DNA from: Pseudomonadota bacterium
GTDB lineage: Bacteria > Pseudomonadota > Gammaproteobacteria > Burkholderiales > Ferrovaceae
DNA: 64,000 nt
Direction: 5' to 3'
Assembly (NCBI GenBank): GCA_021805725.1
Contig: JAJZEH010000080.1
Coordinates: 27,553-91,552, forward strand
Every line of letters begins with the position of its first letter. Positions within the stretch are counted from its first letter, which is position 1. The position numbers and the translations under genes are program-made. Below the pieces are notes generated by a model that was given only the letters and a program-made list of their open reading frames with translations, made no database searches and was not told the origin of the DNA. Shown in pieces: positions 27,291-37,409 of the stretch.

Positions 27291-27719
27291 ATGAAAACCT
27301 TTTCCGCCAAGGCGCACGAAGTTCAACGCGACTGGTTTGTGGTTGATGCCACAGACCGCGTACTCGGTCGCCTCGCCAGCCAGATCGCGCTTCGCCTGCG
27401 TGGCAAGCACAAAGCCATTTTCACCCCCCATGTGGACACGGGTGACTTTATCGTCGTGGTCAACGCCAAGAAAATCCGCGTGACCGGCAACAAGGGCGAA
27501 GACAAGATGTACTACCGCCATTCCGGTTACCCTGGCGGCATCTACGAAACCAACTTCAACAAGCTGCGTGCCCGTCATCCCTCACGCGTGCTGGAAAAGG
27601 CGGTCAAAGGCATGCTGCCCAAGGGTCCCCTGGGCTACGCCATGATCAAGAAAATGAAGGTGTACGCCGGTGCCGAGCACCCGCATGCGGCGCAACAACC
27701 CAAGCCCCTGGAAATCTGA
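27291..27719 (+). CDS. rplM: 50S ribosomal protein L13
   Basis: L13 is an early-assembly 50S protein. The 142-residue product shows the family N-terminus [29 protein letters not shown] and [12 protein letters not shown], plus the C-terminal [13 protein letters not shown] tail. It is transcribed from the strong promoter at 27228 and followed seven bases later by rpsI, the standard L13-S9 pair. Confidence 0.98.
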   Translation: MKTFSAKAHEVQRDWFVVDATDRVLGRLASQIALRLRGKHKAIFTPHVDTGDFIVVVNAKKIRVTGNKGEDKMYYRHSGYPGGIYETNFNKLRARHPSRVLEKAVKGMLPKGPLGYAMIKKMKVYAGAEHPHAAQQPKPLEI

Positions 27720-27726
27720 GGTCCCC

Positions 27727-28119
27727 ATGATCGGTGATTATTACTATGGTACGGGTCGGCGCAAAAGCGCCACGGCCCGCGTATTTCTCAAAGTGGGCTC
27801 CGGCAAGTTCGAAGTCAACGGCAAGACGCTGGAGCAGTATTTCTCCCGCGAAACCGGCCGGATGGTGGTGCGCCAGCCCCTGGAACTCACCAACAACCTG
27901 AACGGCTTTGACATCCGCATCAATGTCATCGGAGGCGGCGAGTCAGGCCAAGCCGGTGCCGTGCGCCATGGCATCACCCGTGCCCTGATCGACTTCAACC
28001 CTGAACTCAAGACCATGTTGAAACAAGCCGGTCTCGTCACTCGCGATGCGCGAGAAGTGGAACGGAAGAAAGTCGGCCTGCATAAAGCCCGTCGCCGCAA
28101 GCAGTTCAGCAAACGCTAA
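27727..28119 (+). CDS. rpsI: 30S ribosomal protein S9
   Basis: S9 is a 30S head protein whose C-terminal tail touches P-site tRNA. The ATG at 27727 gives the expected 130 residues and N-terminus [20 protein letters not shown]; the longer frame begins inside rplM. The [14 protein letters not shown] block and the basic tail [11 protein letters not shown] ending in Lys-Arg are intact. A strong terminator follows 20 bases after the stop. Confidence 0.98.
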   Translation: MIGDYYYGTGRRKSATARVFLKVGSGKFEVNGKTLEQYFSRETGRMVVRQPLELTNNLNGFDIRINVIGGGESGQAGAVRHGITRALIDFNPELKTMLKQAGLVTRDAREVERKKVGLHKARRRKQFSKR

Positions 28120-28138
28120 ACGCAGCAGCAACGAGTTC

Positions 28139-28168
28139 AAAAGCCGGCATTCATGCCGGCTTTTTTTT
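28139..28168 (+). terminator. Rho-independent terminator of rplM-rpsI
   Basis: Arms 28139-28150 (aaaagccggcat) and 28153-28164 (atgccggctttt) form a twelve-pair stem with a two-base gap in the loop (four in practice), followed by a T-run to 28168. Confidence 0.93.
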
Positions 28169-28173
28169 ACCGT

Positions 28174-28179
28174 TATAAT
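28174..28179 (+). promoter_or_regulatory. Candidate -10 box for argC
   Basis: A perfect TATAAT lies 29 bases before the argC ATG and just after the rpsI terminator. The -35 region would fall inside the terminator hairpin and is poor, so either an activator is needed or the site is fortuitous. Confidence 0.4.
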
Positions 28180-28208
28180 GAAATTCACCACAGAGGCGGG
28201 AACACATC

Positions 28209-29237
28209 ATGATCACGGCGGGGATTGTCGGTGGCACAGGGTATACGGGCGTAGAGCTTCTTCGGTTGCTGGCGCAGCACCCCGAAGTGCGCATCAAGGC
28301 CATCACTTCGCGCAAGGAGGCGGGGCAGCCCGTGGCCGATCTTTTCCCCAGCCTGCGCGGCCATGTCGACCTGGCTTTCAGCGACCCGGCCCAGGCCCAC
28401 CTGGACCAATGCGACCTGGTGTTCTTTGCCACCCCCAACGGCATCGCCATGCAGCAGGCGCGCGGGCTGGTTGAGGCCGGAGTGCGCGTGATCGACCTCG
28501 CGGCCGATTTCCGCATCAAGGACGTAGCCCTTTGGGAGAAATGGTACGGCATGACCCACGCATGCCCCGAGTTGGTGGCGGAGGCGGTTTACGGCCTGCC
28601 GGAGGTCAACCGCGGCGCCATCGCCAAGGCTCGCGTGGTGGCCAATCCGGGCTGCTACCCCACCGCCGTGCAACTGGGGTTTCTTCCCCTGGTGGAAGCC
28701 GGCGTGATCGATGCAGCCCATTTGATCGCGGATGCCAAGTCGGGGGTTTCCGGCGCCGGGCGCAAAGCCGAAACCCATACCCTGTTTGCCGAGGCCGGCG
28801 ACAATTTCAAGGCCTACGGCGTCGCCGGCCACCGTCACCTGCCTGAAATCAGCCAGGGCCTGAGCCTGGCCGCGGGAAGCACCGTGGGATTGACCTTCGT
28901 CCCGCATCTCACCCCCATGATTCGCGGCATTCACGCCACCCTGTATGGACAACTCCAGCGGGAAGTGGACCTGCAGGCGCTTTTTGAGGCGCGTTACGCC
29001 CATGAACCCTTTGTGGACGTGCTCCCGCGCGGCAGCCACCCTGAAACGCGTTCGGTGCGTGCCTCCAACATGTGCCGGATAGCCGTGCACCAGCCCCAGG
29101 GTGGCAACACCGTGGTGGTGCTGTCCGTCATCGACAATCTGGTCAAGGGAGCCGCAGGCCAGGCGGTGCATAACATGAACCTGATGTTCGGCCTGCCCGA
29201 AACCCTGGGGTTGACCCAGGTGCCCGTCATGCCCTAA
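28209..29237 (+). CDS. argC: N-acetyl-gamma-glutamyl-phosphate reductase
   Basis: ArgC reduces N-acetylglutamyl phosphate with NADPH, the third step of arginine synthesis after ArgB. The 342-residue protein has an N-terminal Rossmann motif ([17 protein letters not shown]) and the catalytic-cysteine block [13 protein letters not shown], with GHRHLPEI carrying the active-site His. The GGAACAC sequence before the ATG is a modest ribosome-binding site. It lies after the rplM-rpsI terminator and is followed by erpA. No ArgR-type operator is obvious. Confidence 0.97.
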   Translation: MITAGIVGGTGYTGVELLRLLAQHPEVRIKAITSRKEAGQPVADLFPSLRGHVDLAFSDPAQAHLDQCDLVFFATPNGIAMQQARGLVEAGVRVIDLAADFRIKDVALWEKWYGMTHACPELVAEAVYGLPEVNRGAIAKARVVANPGCYPTAVQLGFLPLVEAGVIDAAHLIADAKSGVSGAGRKAETHTLFAEAGDNFKAYGVAGHRHLPEISQGLSLAAGSTVGLTFVPHLTPMIRGIHATLYGQLQREVDLQALFEARYAHEPFVDVLPRGSHPETRSVRASNMCRIAVHQPQGGNTVVVLSVIDNLVKGAAGQAVHNMNLMFGLPETLGLTQVPVMP

Positions 29238-29283
29238 GGGGTGTAGAATGGATCCAATTGTTCTGTAAATACGGAGTTTACTG

Positions 29284-29637
29284 ATGAATGCACCTACCGA
29301 AATGATGCCTGCACCATTGGTTTTCACGGATAGCGCCGCGGACAAGGTCAAGCAGTTGATTGACGAGGAAGGCAATTCCGACCTCAAGCTTCGCGTGTTC
29401 GTCACCGGCGGCGGCTGTTCCGGTTTTCAGTACGGATTCACCTTTGAAGAAGCCAGCAACGACGATGACACGGTCATGGAAAAGAATGGCGTGTTCCTGC
29501 TGATCGATCCCATGAGCTACCAGTATCTGGTGGGTGCCGAGATCGACTACAAGGAAGACCTGGAAGGCGCCCAGTTCGTCATCCGCAACCCCAATGCCAC
29601 CTCCACCTGCGGCTGCGGCTCGTCCTTTTCAGCCTAG
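29284..29637 (+). CDS. erpA: Iron-sulfur cluster insertion protein ErpA
   Basis: ErpA is an A-type carrier that delivers Fe-S clusters to apoproteins, including those of isoprenoid synthesis and respiration. The 117-residue protein has the three conserved cysteines in [11 protein letters not shown] and the C-terminal [12 protein letters not shown] lies eight bases before the ATG. A -10-like TAGAAT occurs at 29244-29249, but without a good -35. The stop shares the CTAG tetramer with the stop of convergent nudB. Confidence 0.97.
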   Translation: MNAPTEMMPAPLVFTDSAADKVKQLIDEEGNSDLKLRVFVTGGGCSGFQYGFTFEEASNDDDTVMEKNGVFLLIDPMSYQYLVGAEIDYKEDLEGAQFVIRNPNATSTCGCGSSFSA

Positions 29638-30086
29638 TCCGCCCCACCCCGTCTTCCCGGCAGTGAGGCAATCGCCTCACTGTTGGAGCGGGAAAAACAT
29701 TTCAGCGCAGCTTCCTCCCACGGCAGCCATACATAGCCCAGGTGTTCCCGCGGCGCCACCGTAACGGGAACCCGTTCTGGCACCTGCAGCCCAAACACAT
29801 GCTCGGTATTGCGCGTCACCCCTGGCGCGTAGCGATGACGCCAGCGTGGATAAATGTCATACTCGTTCATCCAATGCCAGTCCCGAAGCTGATGCCACCG
29901 GGCATCGATACCGGTTTCCTCCCGCACTTCGCGTCGCGCCGTTTCCATGAGCGGCTCATCGGGGGCATCGCAACTTCCTGTCACCGACTGCCAGAAACCT
30001 GGCGGGTCTGCCCGTTCCAGAAGCAATACGTCCAGCGCCGGCGTGTAGATCACCACCAGCACCGAGACGGGAATTTTATGGGGCAT
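29634..30086 (-). CDS. nudB: Dihydroneopterin triphosphate diphosphatase (Nudix)
   Basis: NudB removes pyrophosphate from dihydroneopterin triphosphate in folate synthesis. The 150-residue protein carries a Nudix helix ([23 protein letters not shown]) in which the REVREETG core is intact and the first Gly-to-Glu spacing is one residue longer than the general signature. The neighbouring FWQSVTGS and the tail [16 protein letters not shown] fit NudB. It lies five bases after the M16 peptidase stop, a run-on pair, and ends convergently on erpA with a 4-base overlap. In many betaproteobacteria nudB sits next to aspS and DUF502; here they are about 3 kb away. Confidence 0.9.
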   Translation of the reverse strand: MPHKIPVSVLVVIYTPALDVLLLERADPPGFWQSVTGSCDAPDEPLMETARREVREETGIDARWHQLRDWHWMNEYDIYPRWRHRYAPGVTRNTEHVFGLQVPERVPVTVAPREHLGYVWLPWEEAALKCFSRSNSEAIASLPGRRGGAD

Positions 30087-30091
30087 ACCGC

Positions 30092-32824
30092 CTACCGCTT
30101 CTTTGTAAAATCGCCGGCCACCACCTCCACAAAGCGATCCGGGTCTACATAGCGCGGCAGGACCTGGTTGACGGTTGCGGCGTCCAGTGCCATCAACCTG
30201 GCATCGAGATCTGCCACAAAGTCCATGGTGCGATGATCAAACAGGAGCTTGGTCAAAAGCCCGGCCAGCGCCCCGTCCTGGGCCCGAGCCAGTTGCCGCG
30301 ACTGCATCAGGGCAGACTGTCCCGCCTGGATTTCCTCGGGTGTGAAACCGGAGCGGATTGCCTGCCCCATGACCTCGGCAAAGGCTTTTTCCAGCTTTTC
30401 GCGGTTTTGCGGCGCGTAGATGGCATAAGCCCCGAGCGTGCTGTTGCGTACCTTGTCGTTGAGGCGCAAGTAGGAACCCACACCATAACTCAACCCTTCC
30501 TGCTGGCGGATGCGCATGGCAAGACGGGAATTGAGAAACCCTTCGCCCAGGATGTAATTGCCCAGCGTCAGTGCCGGCGCGTCAAGATCGCTGTCCATCA
30601 ACGGGATGGGTTCGCGCATCACGAATACCGCATTGGCCTTGTCCGGCGTGTCGATCTCAATCCGTGTGCCGGGGAACGCCTTGTAGTCATCCAGCACGAT
30701 GGCGTAGGGTTGTGGGCTGCTCCATCCATCCAGACCCGTCTTGAGGGCTTCCGTTGCAGCGGCCACATCGAAGTCGCCGACGATGGCCACCTCGGCATGG
30801 TCGGCCCCGTAGAACGCCTTGTAAAACCCCTTGACCTGGTCCAGCGTCACCGCATTGACGTCCTCGGCCGATTCGTCAAAGGTGCCCGTGTAGCGGATGT
30901 CACCACGGGGATGGCGGTTGAAGTAACGACCCAGCGCATTGGAGGCCCGGGTTTGTGGGTCACTGCGCCCCTCTTCGATGTCGGCCAACGCCGCTTCCCG
31001 CACTTGCTTGAATTCGCCTTCTGGGAACTGCGGGGCCTTGAGTATCCTGGCCACCAGTGCCAGGGTAGCCGGCAGGTTTTCCCGCACCGTCTGGATCGTG
31101 ACATTGGCCCCCGTGGCGCCACCTCCAAAGGATACCTGGGCCTTCAGTGCGGTAAACCGGTCCTGGATGGCTTCGCGTGACAACCCTGCGGCCCCCTTGT
31201 CCAACAACGCGCCCACGAACTCGCCGGTACGCCCCTTGCCGTTGAGCGCTTCTGCCGTTCCAAAGTGCAGATTGATCTGGGCATGGACCGTCGCGCCGCG
31301 CGTCTTTTTGGGCAACAGGGCCAGATTCATGCCCCCGGGCAAGGTCGTCCACTGGGTACGCTTTTGAATGTTGGCCGGGGAGACGTCGAAGGTTTCGCCT
31401 GCGGCAAAGTCAGGATTGCCGCGATAGCCTTTCAACTGCGCTTCGGCATCCACCCGCACCGGAGCAGGTGCCCGTTGGGGCGTCGCAGTAGGCACAAAAA
31501 TGCCCAGGGTGCGATTGCTGGGAATGAGGTAGGCCTCGGCAACCCGCTCCACGTCCGCCGCCTTGACCCTGGAGAGGCGGTCCCGGGTGAGGAAAAACAG
31601 GCGCCAGTCGCCATTGGCAATGGCCGTGGACAGTGAAATGCCAAACTTTTCCGGATCATTGAAGGTGAGTTCAATGCCGTTGAGCAGGTTGGCGCGGGCA
31701 CGGTCCACCTCTTCCTCCGTGACCGGCCTGGACTTCAGGTCTTCGAGGGTCTTGAGAAAGGCCTCGCGCACGGGTTCCATCTGCTGGTCCTTGCGCACGT
31801 CAGCCTGGAAGAATATGACCCCCGGCTCATCCAGGTTGAAGTATTCCGCTGCCGTGGCCGTGGCCATTCCCGTCTCCACCAGGGCCTTATGCAGCCGCCC
31901 CGAAGGCGTGTCTCCCAGCACCTGGGCCAGCACTTCAAAGACTGCACTGTCCGGGCTTGCGGCGGCCACCGCATGATAGGCGGCCTCCACATACTGCACG
32001 TCACCCACGCGCCGCAAAGTCACCAGCCGTTCGCCATCCTGAACGGGATCCAGGGTGTAGGTGGGTTCAAGGACCCGTTTGGGTTTGGGGATTTTTCCAA
32101 AGGTGTCGGCAATGAGAGCGAGGGTTTTGGCCTGGTCAAAACTGCCCGCCACCACGAGCGTGGCATTATCCGGCTGGTAATATTTGCGGTAGAAGGCCTG
32201 CAAGTGGGGAATGCTGACATTTTCCACGTCGCTGCGCGCGCCAATGGTGGATTTGCCGTAGTTGTGCCATTGAAAGGCCGCAGCCATCACTTTGTCCATC
32301 AGGACTTCGCTGGGATCGTTCTCCCCGCTTTCCATTTCGTTGCGAACCACGGTCATTTCGCTGTCCAGATCCTTGCGCGCAATGAACGAGTGGACCATGC
32401 GATCCGCCTCCATTCGCAGGGCCCAGTCCAGGTTGACCTGCGAAGCCGCGAAGGATTCGAAGTAATTGGTGCGGTCAAACCAGGTGGTGCCATTGGGCCG
32501 CATCCCGCGTCGGGTCAGCTCAGCCGTGATGTCCTTATGCTGAGGCGTGCCCTTGAACATGAGGTGTTCCAGCAGATGGGCCATGCCGGTTTCGCCATAA
32601 CTTTCCATGCGCGATCCCACGCGATAGGTGACGTTGACGGTGGTGGTCGGCTTGCCGGGGTCGGGGGCCAGCAGAACCTGCATGCCATTGGAGAGGCGAT
32701 ATTCGGTGACCCCTTCCACCTGCGTCACCTGCGACACTCCCGCGGGCAGCGGCATCTTGTTTCCGGCCCAGACCGTGCAGGACACGATCAACAACCCCAG
32801 GGCGACCCATCGCTTCAGTACCAT
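30092..32824 (-). CDS. M16 family zinc metallopeptidase (two-module, periplasmic)
   Basis: The product is a 910-residue pitrilysin-type peptidase with a signal peptide (MVLKRWVALGLLIVSCTVWA), so probably periplasmic. The first M16 half holds the inverted zinc motif HLLEH (His83, Glu86, His87) within GETGMAHLLEHLMFKGTPQH and the distal Glu in the RNEMESGEN region. The second half, from about 470, is the usual inactive partner carrying FVGALLDKGAAGLSRE and the R/Y pair region (LSYGVGSYLRL). GAGGAG sits six bases before the ATG, a strong ribosome-binding site. Such fused two-module forms are common in proteobacteria; the substrate is unknown. Confidence 0.93.
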   Translation of the reverse strand: MVLKRWVALGLLIVSCTVWAGNKMPLPAGVSQVTQVEGVTEYRLSNGMQVLLAPDPGKPTTTVNVTYRVGSRMESYGETGMAHLLEHLMFKGTPQHKDITAELTRRGMRPNGTTWFDRTNYFESFAASQVNLDWALRMEADRMVHSFIARKDLDSEMTVVRNEMESGENDPSEVLMDKVMAAAFQWHNYGKSTIGARSDVENVSIPHLQAFYRKYYQPDNATLVVAGSFDQAKTLALIADTFGKIPKPKRVLEPTYTLDPVQDGERLVTLRRVGDVQYVEAAYHAVAAASPDSAVFEVLAQVLGDTPSGRLHKALVETGMATATAAEYFNLDEPGVIFFQADVRKDQQMEPVREAFLKTLEDLKSRPVTEEEVDRARANLLNGIELTFNDPEKFGISLSTAIANGDWRLFFLTRDRLSRVKAADVERVAEAYLIPSNRTLGIFVPTATPQRAPAPVRVDAEAQLKGYRGNPDFAAGETFDVSPANIQKRTQWTTLPGGMNLALLPKKTRGATVHAQINLHFGTAEALNGKGRTGEFVGALLDKGAAGLSREAIQDRFTALKAQVSFGGGATGANVTIQTVRENLPATLALVARILKAPQFPEGEFKQVREAALADIEEGRSDPQTRASNALGRYFNRHPRGDIRYTGTFDESAEDVNAVTLDQVKGFYKAFYGADHAEVAIVGDFDVAAATEALKTGLDGWSSPQPYAIVLDDYKAFPGTRIEIDTPDKANAVFVMREPIPLMDSDLDAPALTLGNYILGEGFLNSRLAMRIRQQEGLSYGVGSYLRLNDKVRNSTLGAYAIYAPQNREKLEKAFAEVMGQAIRSGFTPEEIQAGQSALMQSRQLARAQDGALAGLLTKLLFDHRTMDFVADLDARLMALDAATVNQVLPRYVDPDRFVEVVAGDFTKKR

Positions 32825-32932
32825 GTGCTACTCCTCGAAATGAACGGCCAGAAAGGTTAATAGAGACGTTTTGCGCGCGCAGGTTCCCCGACCTCGGGAG
32901 CCTGGCTACTGACAACCTTCAACCTCTTGATT

Positions 32933-32947
32933 TAGCATAATATGCTA
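32933..32947. promoter_or_regulatory. Perfect palindrome, candidate operator upstream of the FmdB gene
   Basis: TAGCATA-A-TATGCTA is a perfect seven-base inverted repeat around one central base. It lies 26 bases before the fmdB-type ATG and overlaps the region where a -10 box is expected (CATAAT 32936-32941 or TATCAT 32946-32951). An AT-rich, symmetrical site in this position suggests a dimeric repressor; the binding protein is unknown. Confidence 0.4.
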
Positions 32948-32973
32948 TCATTTCAGGTCTATGGGAGGTTTCA

Positions 32974-33288
32974 ATGCCTTTGTATGAATACCGCTGTCAG
33001 GCTTGCGGTAAGGAAATCGAAGTCCTGCAAAAAATTTCTGATGCGCCCCGGACGCAGTGCCCGTCCTGCGGTCAGTCTGCACTCATCAAAAAGGTCACTG
33101 CAGCCGGTTTTCAGTTGAAAGGCACGGGATGGTACGTCACCGATTTCCGCGGCGGCGCTGGCACCAGCACGCCGGCCCCCAAGCCGGAGCCTGCCAAAAC
33201 CGCTGAGCCCGCACCGGCAGCTTCCTCCGAAACCCAGTCTGCCGAGTCCAAACCTGCCGAGACGGCCACCCCTTCGGTCTCTTCCTGA
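32974..33288 (+). CDS. FmdB-type zinc-ribbon protein
   Basis: This 104-residue protein has an N-terminal zinc ribbon with C-x2-C pairs at CQAC and CPSC (MPLYEYRCQACGKEIEVLQ), the mark of the FmdB putative regulatory family. The tail from about residue 62 is low-complexity and rich in Ala, Pro, Glu and Ser. GGGAGG precedes the ATG by five bases. It is coupled to the DUF502 gene (TGATG overlap) and then aspS, an order often seen in betaproteobacteria. Actual function is unproven. Confidence 0.88.
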   Translation: MPLYEYRCQACGKEIEVLQKISDAPRTQCPSCGQSALIKKVTAAGFQLKGTGWYVTDFRGGAGTSTPAPKPEPAKTAEPAPAASSETQSAESKPAETATPSVSS

Positions 33289-33893
33289 TGAAGCGCTATT
33301 TTCTGACCGGGATCGTCGTGCTGATCCCGCTCGTCATCACGATCTGGGTGCTGCGCCTCATTGTGGAGACGCTCGACCAGACCCTGTTTTTGCTGCCAAC
33401 CGCCCTGCGCCCCGAAGCGCTCTTCGGGATGCACATCCCCGGACTGGGCGTGCTGGTCGCCCTCCTGATCGTCATGGCCACGGGCATCGTGGCCGCCAAC
33501 CTGCTGGGACGACGCCTGCTGCAACTGGGCGAGGATCTCGTTGCCCGCATCCCGATCGTCAATAGCATCTACACGGGCGTCAAGCAAGTCAGCGACACCC
33601 TGTTTTCCGGTTCGGGTCAGGCCTTCCGCAAGGTGCTGCTGATCCGCTATCCGCACGGCAACAGTTGGGCCATGGCATTCCAGACCGGAACTCCGTCGGG
33701 TGAAGTGGCCGACAAGCTGGGGATGCCACACGTCAGCGTATACATCCCCACGACACCCAACCCCACCTCGGGATTCTTTCTCATGGTGCCGCGCAGCGAC
33801 GTCATCGAACTGGACATTTCGGTGGAAGATGCCCTGAAACACATTATTTCCATGGGCGTCGTGTCGACGCCCAGCGATAACCCGCTTTCTTGA
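33288..33893 (+). CDS. DUF502 family inner-membrane protein
   Basis: This is a 201-residue membrane protein with two hydrophobic helices (about 4-25, FLTGIVVLIPLVITIWVLRLIV, and about 48-70, GLGVLVALLIVMATGIVAANLLG). A soluble domain carries the family marks IPIVNSIYTGVKQVSDTL and TPNPTSGFFLMVPRSDV. The family is widespread but uncharacterised. It overlaps the fmdB-type stop by one base and ends 27 bases before aspS, forming a conserved trio. A role in envelope or membrane traffic is only a guess. Confidence 0.9.
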   Translation: MKRYFLTGIVVLIPLVITIWVLRLIVETLDQTLFLLPTALRPEALFGMHIPGLGVLVALLIVMATGIVAANLLGRRLLQLGEDLVARIPIVNSIYTGVKQVSDTLFSGSGQAFRKVLLIRYPHGNSWAMAFQTGTPSGEVADKLGMPHVSVYIPTTPNPTSGFFLMVPRSDVIELDISVEDALKHIISMGVVSTPSDNPLS

Positions 33894-33920
33894 ATCGAAC
33901 ACATCAGAGATTGTTGAATC

Positions 33921-35684
33921 ATGCGCACTGAATACTGCGGCCTTGTAGATCGCCGCTATCTGGACCAAACCGTAACCCTGATGGGCTGGGCCCATCGCCG
34001 ACGCGATCATGGCGGCGTCATTTTCATCGACCTGCGCGACCGCGAAGGGCTGGTGCAGGTGGTGTCCGACCCCGACAATCAGAAGACCTTCCGGATTGCG
34101 GAAGGCGTACGCAGCGAGTTCGTCCTCAAGGTAACCGGGCGCGTGCGTTCACGCCCCGAGGGCACCCTCAACACCATCCTGCGAAGCGGTGAAATCGAAG
34201 TGCTGGCGGAGTCCATTGAAGTACTGAATCCGTCGCTGCCTCCCCCCTTCCAGCTGGACGACGACAACCTTTCGGAACAGGTGCGCCTGGAACACCGCTA
34301 TCTGGATTTGCGTCGCCCGGCCATGCAGAAAAACTTCATGCTGCGCTACCGGGCCACCATGTCGGTGCGGCAGCATCTGGACGCGCTGGGTTTCATCGAC
34401 ATCGAAACGCCCATGCTGACCAAATCAACGCCTGAAGGCGCGCGCGATTACCTGGTCCCCAGCCGGGTGCATCACGGTCAGTTTTTTGCGCTGCCCCAGT
34501 CTCCACAGTTGTTCAAGCAGCTCCTGATGGTCGCGGGCTTTGACCGCTACTACCAGATCACCAAATGCTTTCGCGACGAAGATCTGCGCGCAGACCGTCA
34601 ACCCGAATTCACCCAGATCGATATCGAAACCTCCTTCCTCACCGAACATGAAATCATGGACATGATGGAGGGTCTGGTTCGTGATCTGTTCAGGAAGACC
34701 ATCGATGCGGATCTGGGCGCCGCTTTCCCGCGCATGAGCTGGACCGAGGCCATGATGCGCTATGGTTCGGACAAACCGGACCTGCGCATTCCGCTGGAAT
34801 TCACCGAACTGACGGACCTCATGAAAACCGCGGATTTCAAGGTGTTCCGCAGTGCCGCCGACCTGGTGGACGGTCGTGTGGCTGCGCTGCGCATACCCGG
34901 CGGCGGATCGCTGTCGCGCAAGGAAATTGACGACTACACCACCTTCGTCGCCATTTACGGTGCCCGCGGCCTCGCCTATATCAAGGTTAACGACAAGACG
35001 CAGGCCAATGACCAGGGACTGCAATCCCCAATCGTCAAGTTTCTGGGCGAACCGGTGCTGCGCGAAATCCTGGATCGCACCAACGCAGAAAACGGTGACC
35101 TGATCTTCTTCGGCGCTGATCGCGCCAAGGTGGTCAACGATGCTCTGGGTGCGCTACGCGTCAAGCTGGGTCATGAGCGTGGGTTCTCCACCGGGGGCTG
35201 GAAGCCGCTATGGGTGGTGGACTTCCCCATGTTTGAATACGACGATGAAGACAAGCGCTGGGTGGCCCTGCACCATCCGTTTACCGCACCCAAGGACGGC
35301 CATGAGGCCTTCCTCGAATCCGATCCTGCCAAAGCATTTGCCAAAGCCTACGACGTGGTGTTGAACGGCTGGGAAATCGGCGGCGGTTCGGTGCGCATCC
35401 ATCGTGAAGACGTGCAGTCCAAAGTGTTTCGCGCCCTCAACATCGGCCCTGATGAGGCACGCGCCAAATTTGGCTTCCTGCTCGACGCCCTGCAGTATGG
35501 TGCCCCCCCCCACGGCGGGATCGCCTTCGGCCTGGATCGCCTGACGGCCATGATGACGGGGGCGGAACACATACGCGACGTCATTGCCTTCCCCAAGACC
35601 CAGCGCGCCCAATGTCTGCTCACCCAGGCGCCCAGTCCGGTGGACGAAAAGCAGTTGCGGGAATTGCACATCAAGCTGCGCTGA
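33921..35684 (+). CDS. aspS: Aspartyl-tRNA synthetase
   Basis: AspRS charges tRNA-Asp. The 587-residue bacterial-type enzyme has an N-terminal OB-fold ([22 protein letters not shown]), class II motif 2 ([18 protein letters not shown]), the GAD insertion domain typical of bacteria, and motif 3 ([13 protein letters not shown]). Length and motifs are complete. In many betaproteobacteria this enzyme is non-discriminating and works with GatCAB to make Asn-tRNA; which type is present cannot be told here. A TPR/ATP-grasp gene follows three bases after the stop and is probably co-transcribed. Confidence 0.97.
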   Translation: MRTEYCGLVDRRYLDQTVTLMGWAHRRRDHGGVIFIDLRDREGLVQVVSDPDNQKTFRIAEGVRSEFVLKVTGRVRSRPEGTLNTILRSGEIEVLAESIEVLNPSLPPPFQLDDDNLSEQVRLEHRYLDLRRPAMQKNFMLRYRATMSVRQHLDALGFIDIETPMLTKSTPEGARDYLVPSRVHHGQFFALPQSPQLFKQLLMVAGFDRYYQITKCFRDEDLRADRQPEFTQIDIETSFLTEHEIMDMMEGLVRDLFRKTIDADLGAAFPRMSWTEAMMRYGSDKPDLRIPLEFTELTDLMKTADFKVFRSAADLVDGRVAALRIPGGGSLSRKEIDDYTTFVAIYGARGLAYIKVNDKTQANDQGLQSPIVKFLGEPVLREILDRTNAENGDLIFFGADRAKVVNDALGALRVKLGHERGFSTGGWKPLWVVDFPMFEYDDEDKRWVALHHPFTAPKDGHEAFLESDPAKAFAKAYDVVLNGWEIGGGSVRIHREDVQSKVFRALNIGPDEARAKFGFLLDALQYGAPPHGGIAFGLDRLTAMMTGAEHIRDVIAFPKTQRAQCLLTQAPSPVDEKQLRELHIKLR

Positions 35685-35687
35685 CCA

Positions 35688-37409
35688 TTGGACGCCACGC
35701 TGCTGAATCTTGCCGGGGTTCGCGCGGCAGAACAGGGACAGACCGCCGAGGCTGAACAATTCTGGCGTCAGGCCATCGCGCTGGGGCCGCCCAATGCGTC
35801 CGTCCATTTCAATCTGGGCGTGACCCTGGCTGCCTCGGGGCGCACGAGCGAGGCACTGGAACAGTACCAGAACGCCATACGGCTGGATCCGGGCAATGCC
35901 GCAGCCTTTGCCAACCTCGCCTTGCTGCATGAAAAGCTGGGCGATCCGGAAGCTGCCGAGCGCAGCCACCGCACGGCTGCGGCACTCGCTCCCGACAACC
36001 CCATGATTCGCTTCAACCTGGCCAATTGGCTAGCTGCATCGAACCGTCCCGATGCGCTGCAGGACGCACAAGCCAATTACCTCGAGCTCCTCAAGGCCGA
36101 GCCCCAACATCTGGGGGCCTGGAACAATCTGGGCACCCTGCTGTTCGAAACGGGCTATGTCTCGGCGGCCGAAACGGCTTACACTGCCGCCACCACTTAT
36201 CACCCCGACGACCTTGCTGCCCGCATCAACCTCGGCAACGTCCTGCTCCACAAAAACGCGCTCGATGCCGCCCGCAACCAGTTCACCGCCGCCTTGCGCC
36301 TCCATCCGGATCAGGCAGAAGCGCACCAGGGACTGGCTTCCTGTTTTAGCCGTGAGGGCGACGAGGAACGCGCAGCCTGGCACCGGCAGCAGGGCTTTGG
36401 CCGACAGCCGATCACCATCCTGACCCATCGTGGCCGGGGCCACCCCATTCCCCTGCTGATTCTGGCCACGGCCCAGGAAGGCAACATTCCTTGGCGTTTT
36501 CTGGTGGATCGCAACCGCTTTCACAGCACCATCCTTGCAATGGAGCATGTGGACCCGGAGTTGGCGCTGCCCCCTCACGCGCTGATTTTCAACGCCATCG
36601 GCGATGCAGACCGCTGCGTCGACGGTCTGCAGCTGGCACGACAATTCGCCGCACGTTCCAGGGCACCGATCATCAACGCGCCGCACCGTGTTTTGCGCAC
36701 CGGTCGCCAGGATCACGCCCAACGCCTGGCCGGCATCACGGGCCTGACCGTCCCGCGCATCATGGCACTCACTACATCAGAGTCGCCTGCGGTTGCACAT
36801 GAACTGGAACGGTTGGGCTTCCGTTTTCCCCTGTTGCTGAGGGCACCAGGGTTTCACGGGGGGCATTTCTTCCTGCGGGTCGAGTCACTGGAATTACTGG
36901 AACAGGCCCTGAATGCATTGCCGGGCAATGAGGTACTTGCCATCGAATGGCTCGACGCCCGCGGACCGGATGGGCTGTATCGCAAGTTCCGCATGATGCG
37001 CATCGGAGGACAGTTGTTACCGATCCATCTCGCGCTCGCTTCCCAATGGAAGGTGCACTATTTCAGTTCGGACATGGCCAGGGATGCAGCCTATCGCGCG
37101 GAAGAAGCGGCCTTTCTTGAGGATCCCGCCGCGTTTCTGGGAGCCCCGGCCATGGCAACCCTCGCAGCCCTGGGGGACGCCATCGACCTGGATTATTTTG
37201 GCATGGACTTCTGTCTGGATGCGGACGGCAACATCCTGCTGTTTGAGGCCAACGCCACCATGGTGCTCCAGCCGCCCACCAACGAGGCCCTGTGGGACTA
37301 TCGGCGCGCAGCGACGGAACGGGCCCTCCAGGCCACCCGCCACCTGTTCATCGAGCGCTCTGGATCCTGGCCCGTTTCTTCAGAAAAGGCTTCAGAAACG
37401 CCCCGGTAA
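35688..37409 (+). CDS. TPR repeat protein fused to an ATP-grasp-like domain
   Basis: The start appears to be TTG (35688), three bases after aspS, giving 573 residues. Residues about 1-240 are tandem tetratricopeptide repeats (for example [47 protein letters not shown]). From about 245 the chain changes to an ATP-grasp-like fold: a pre-ATP-grasp segment ([22 protein letters not shown]), [33 protein letters not shown] for the nucleotide-binding strand and loop, [10 protein letters not shown], and a metal-site block [14 protein letters not shown] followed by FEANATM. That layout predicts ATP-dependent ligase activity on a partner held by the TPRs. Reaction and substrate are unknown. Its end overlaps uvrA by 62 bases in opposite orientation. 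Confidence 0.75.
   Translation: MDATLLNLAGVRAAEQGQTAEAEQFWRQAIALGPPNASVHFNLGVTLAASGRTSEALEQYQNAIRLDPGNAAAFANLALLHEKLGDPEAAERSHRTAAALAPDNPMIRFNLANWLAASNRPDALQDAQANYLELLKAEPQHLGAWNNLGTLLFETGYVSAAETAYTAATTYHPDDLAARINLGNVLLHKNALDAARNQFTAALRLHPDQAEAHQGLASCFSREGDEERAAWHRQQGFGRQPITILTHRGRGHPIPLLILATAQEGNIPWRFLVDRNRFHSTILAMEHVDPELALPPHALIFNAIGDADRCVDGLQLARQFAARSRAPIINAPHRVLRTGRQDHAQRLAGITGLTVPRIMALTTSESPAVAHELERLGFRFPLLLRAPGFHGGHFFLRVESLELLEQALNALPGNEVLAIEWLDARGPDGLYRKFRMMRIGGQLLPIHLALASQWKVHYFSSDMARDAAYRAEEAAFLEDPAAFLGAPAMATLAALGDAIDLDYFGMDFCLDADGNILLFEANATMVLQPPTNEALWDYRRAATERALQATRHLFIERSGSWPVSSEKASETPR

Noticed and set aside
28185..29405. 406-residue minus-strand open frame
   Set aside because: It is antisense to argC and the start of erpA and has the composition of a shadow frame.
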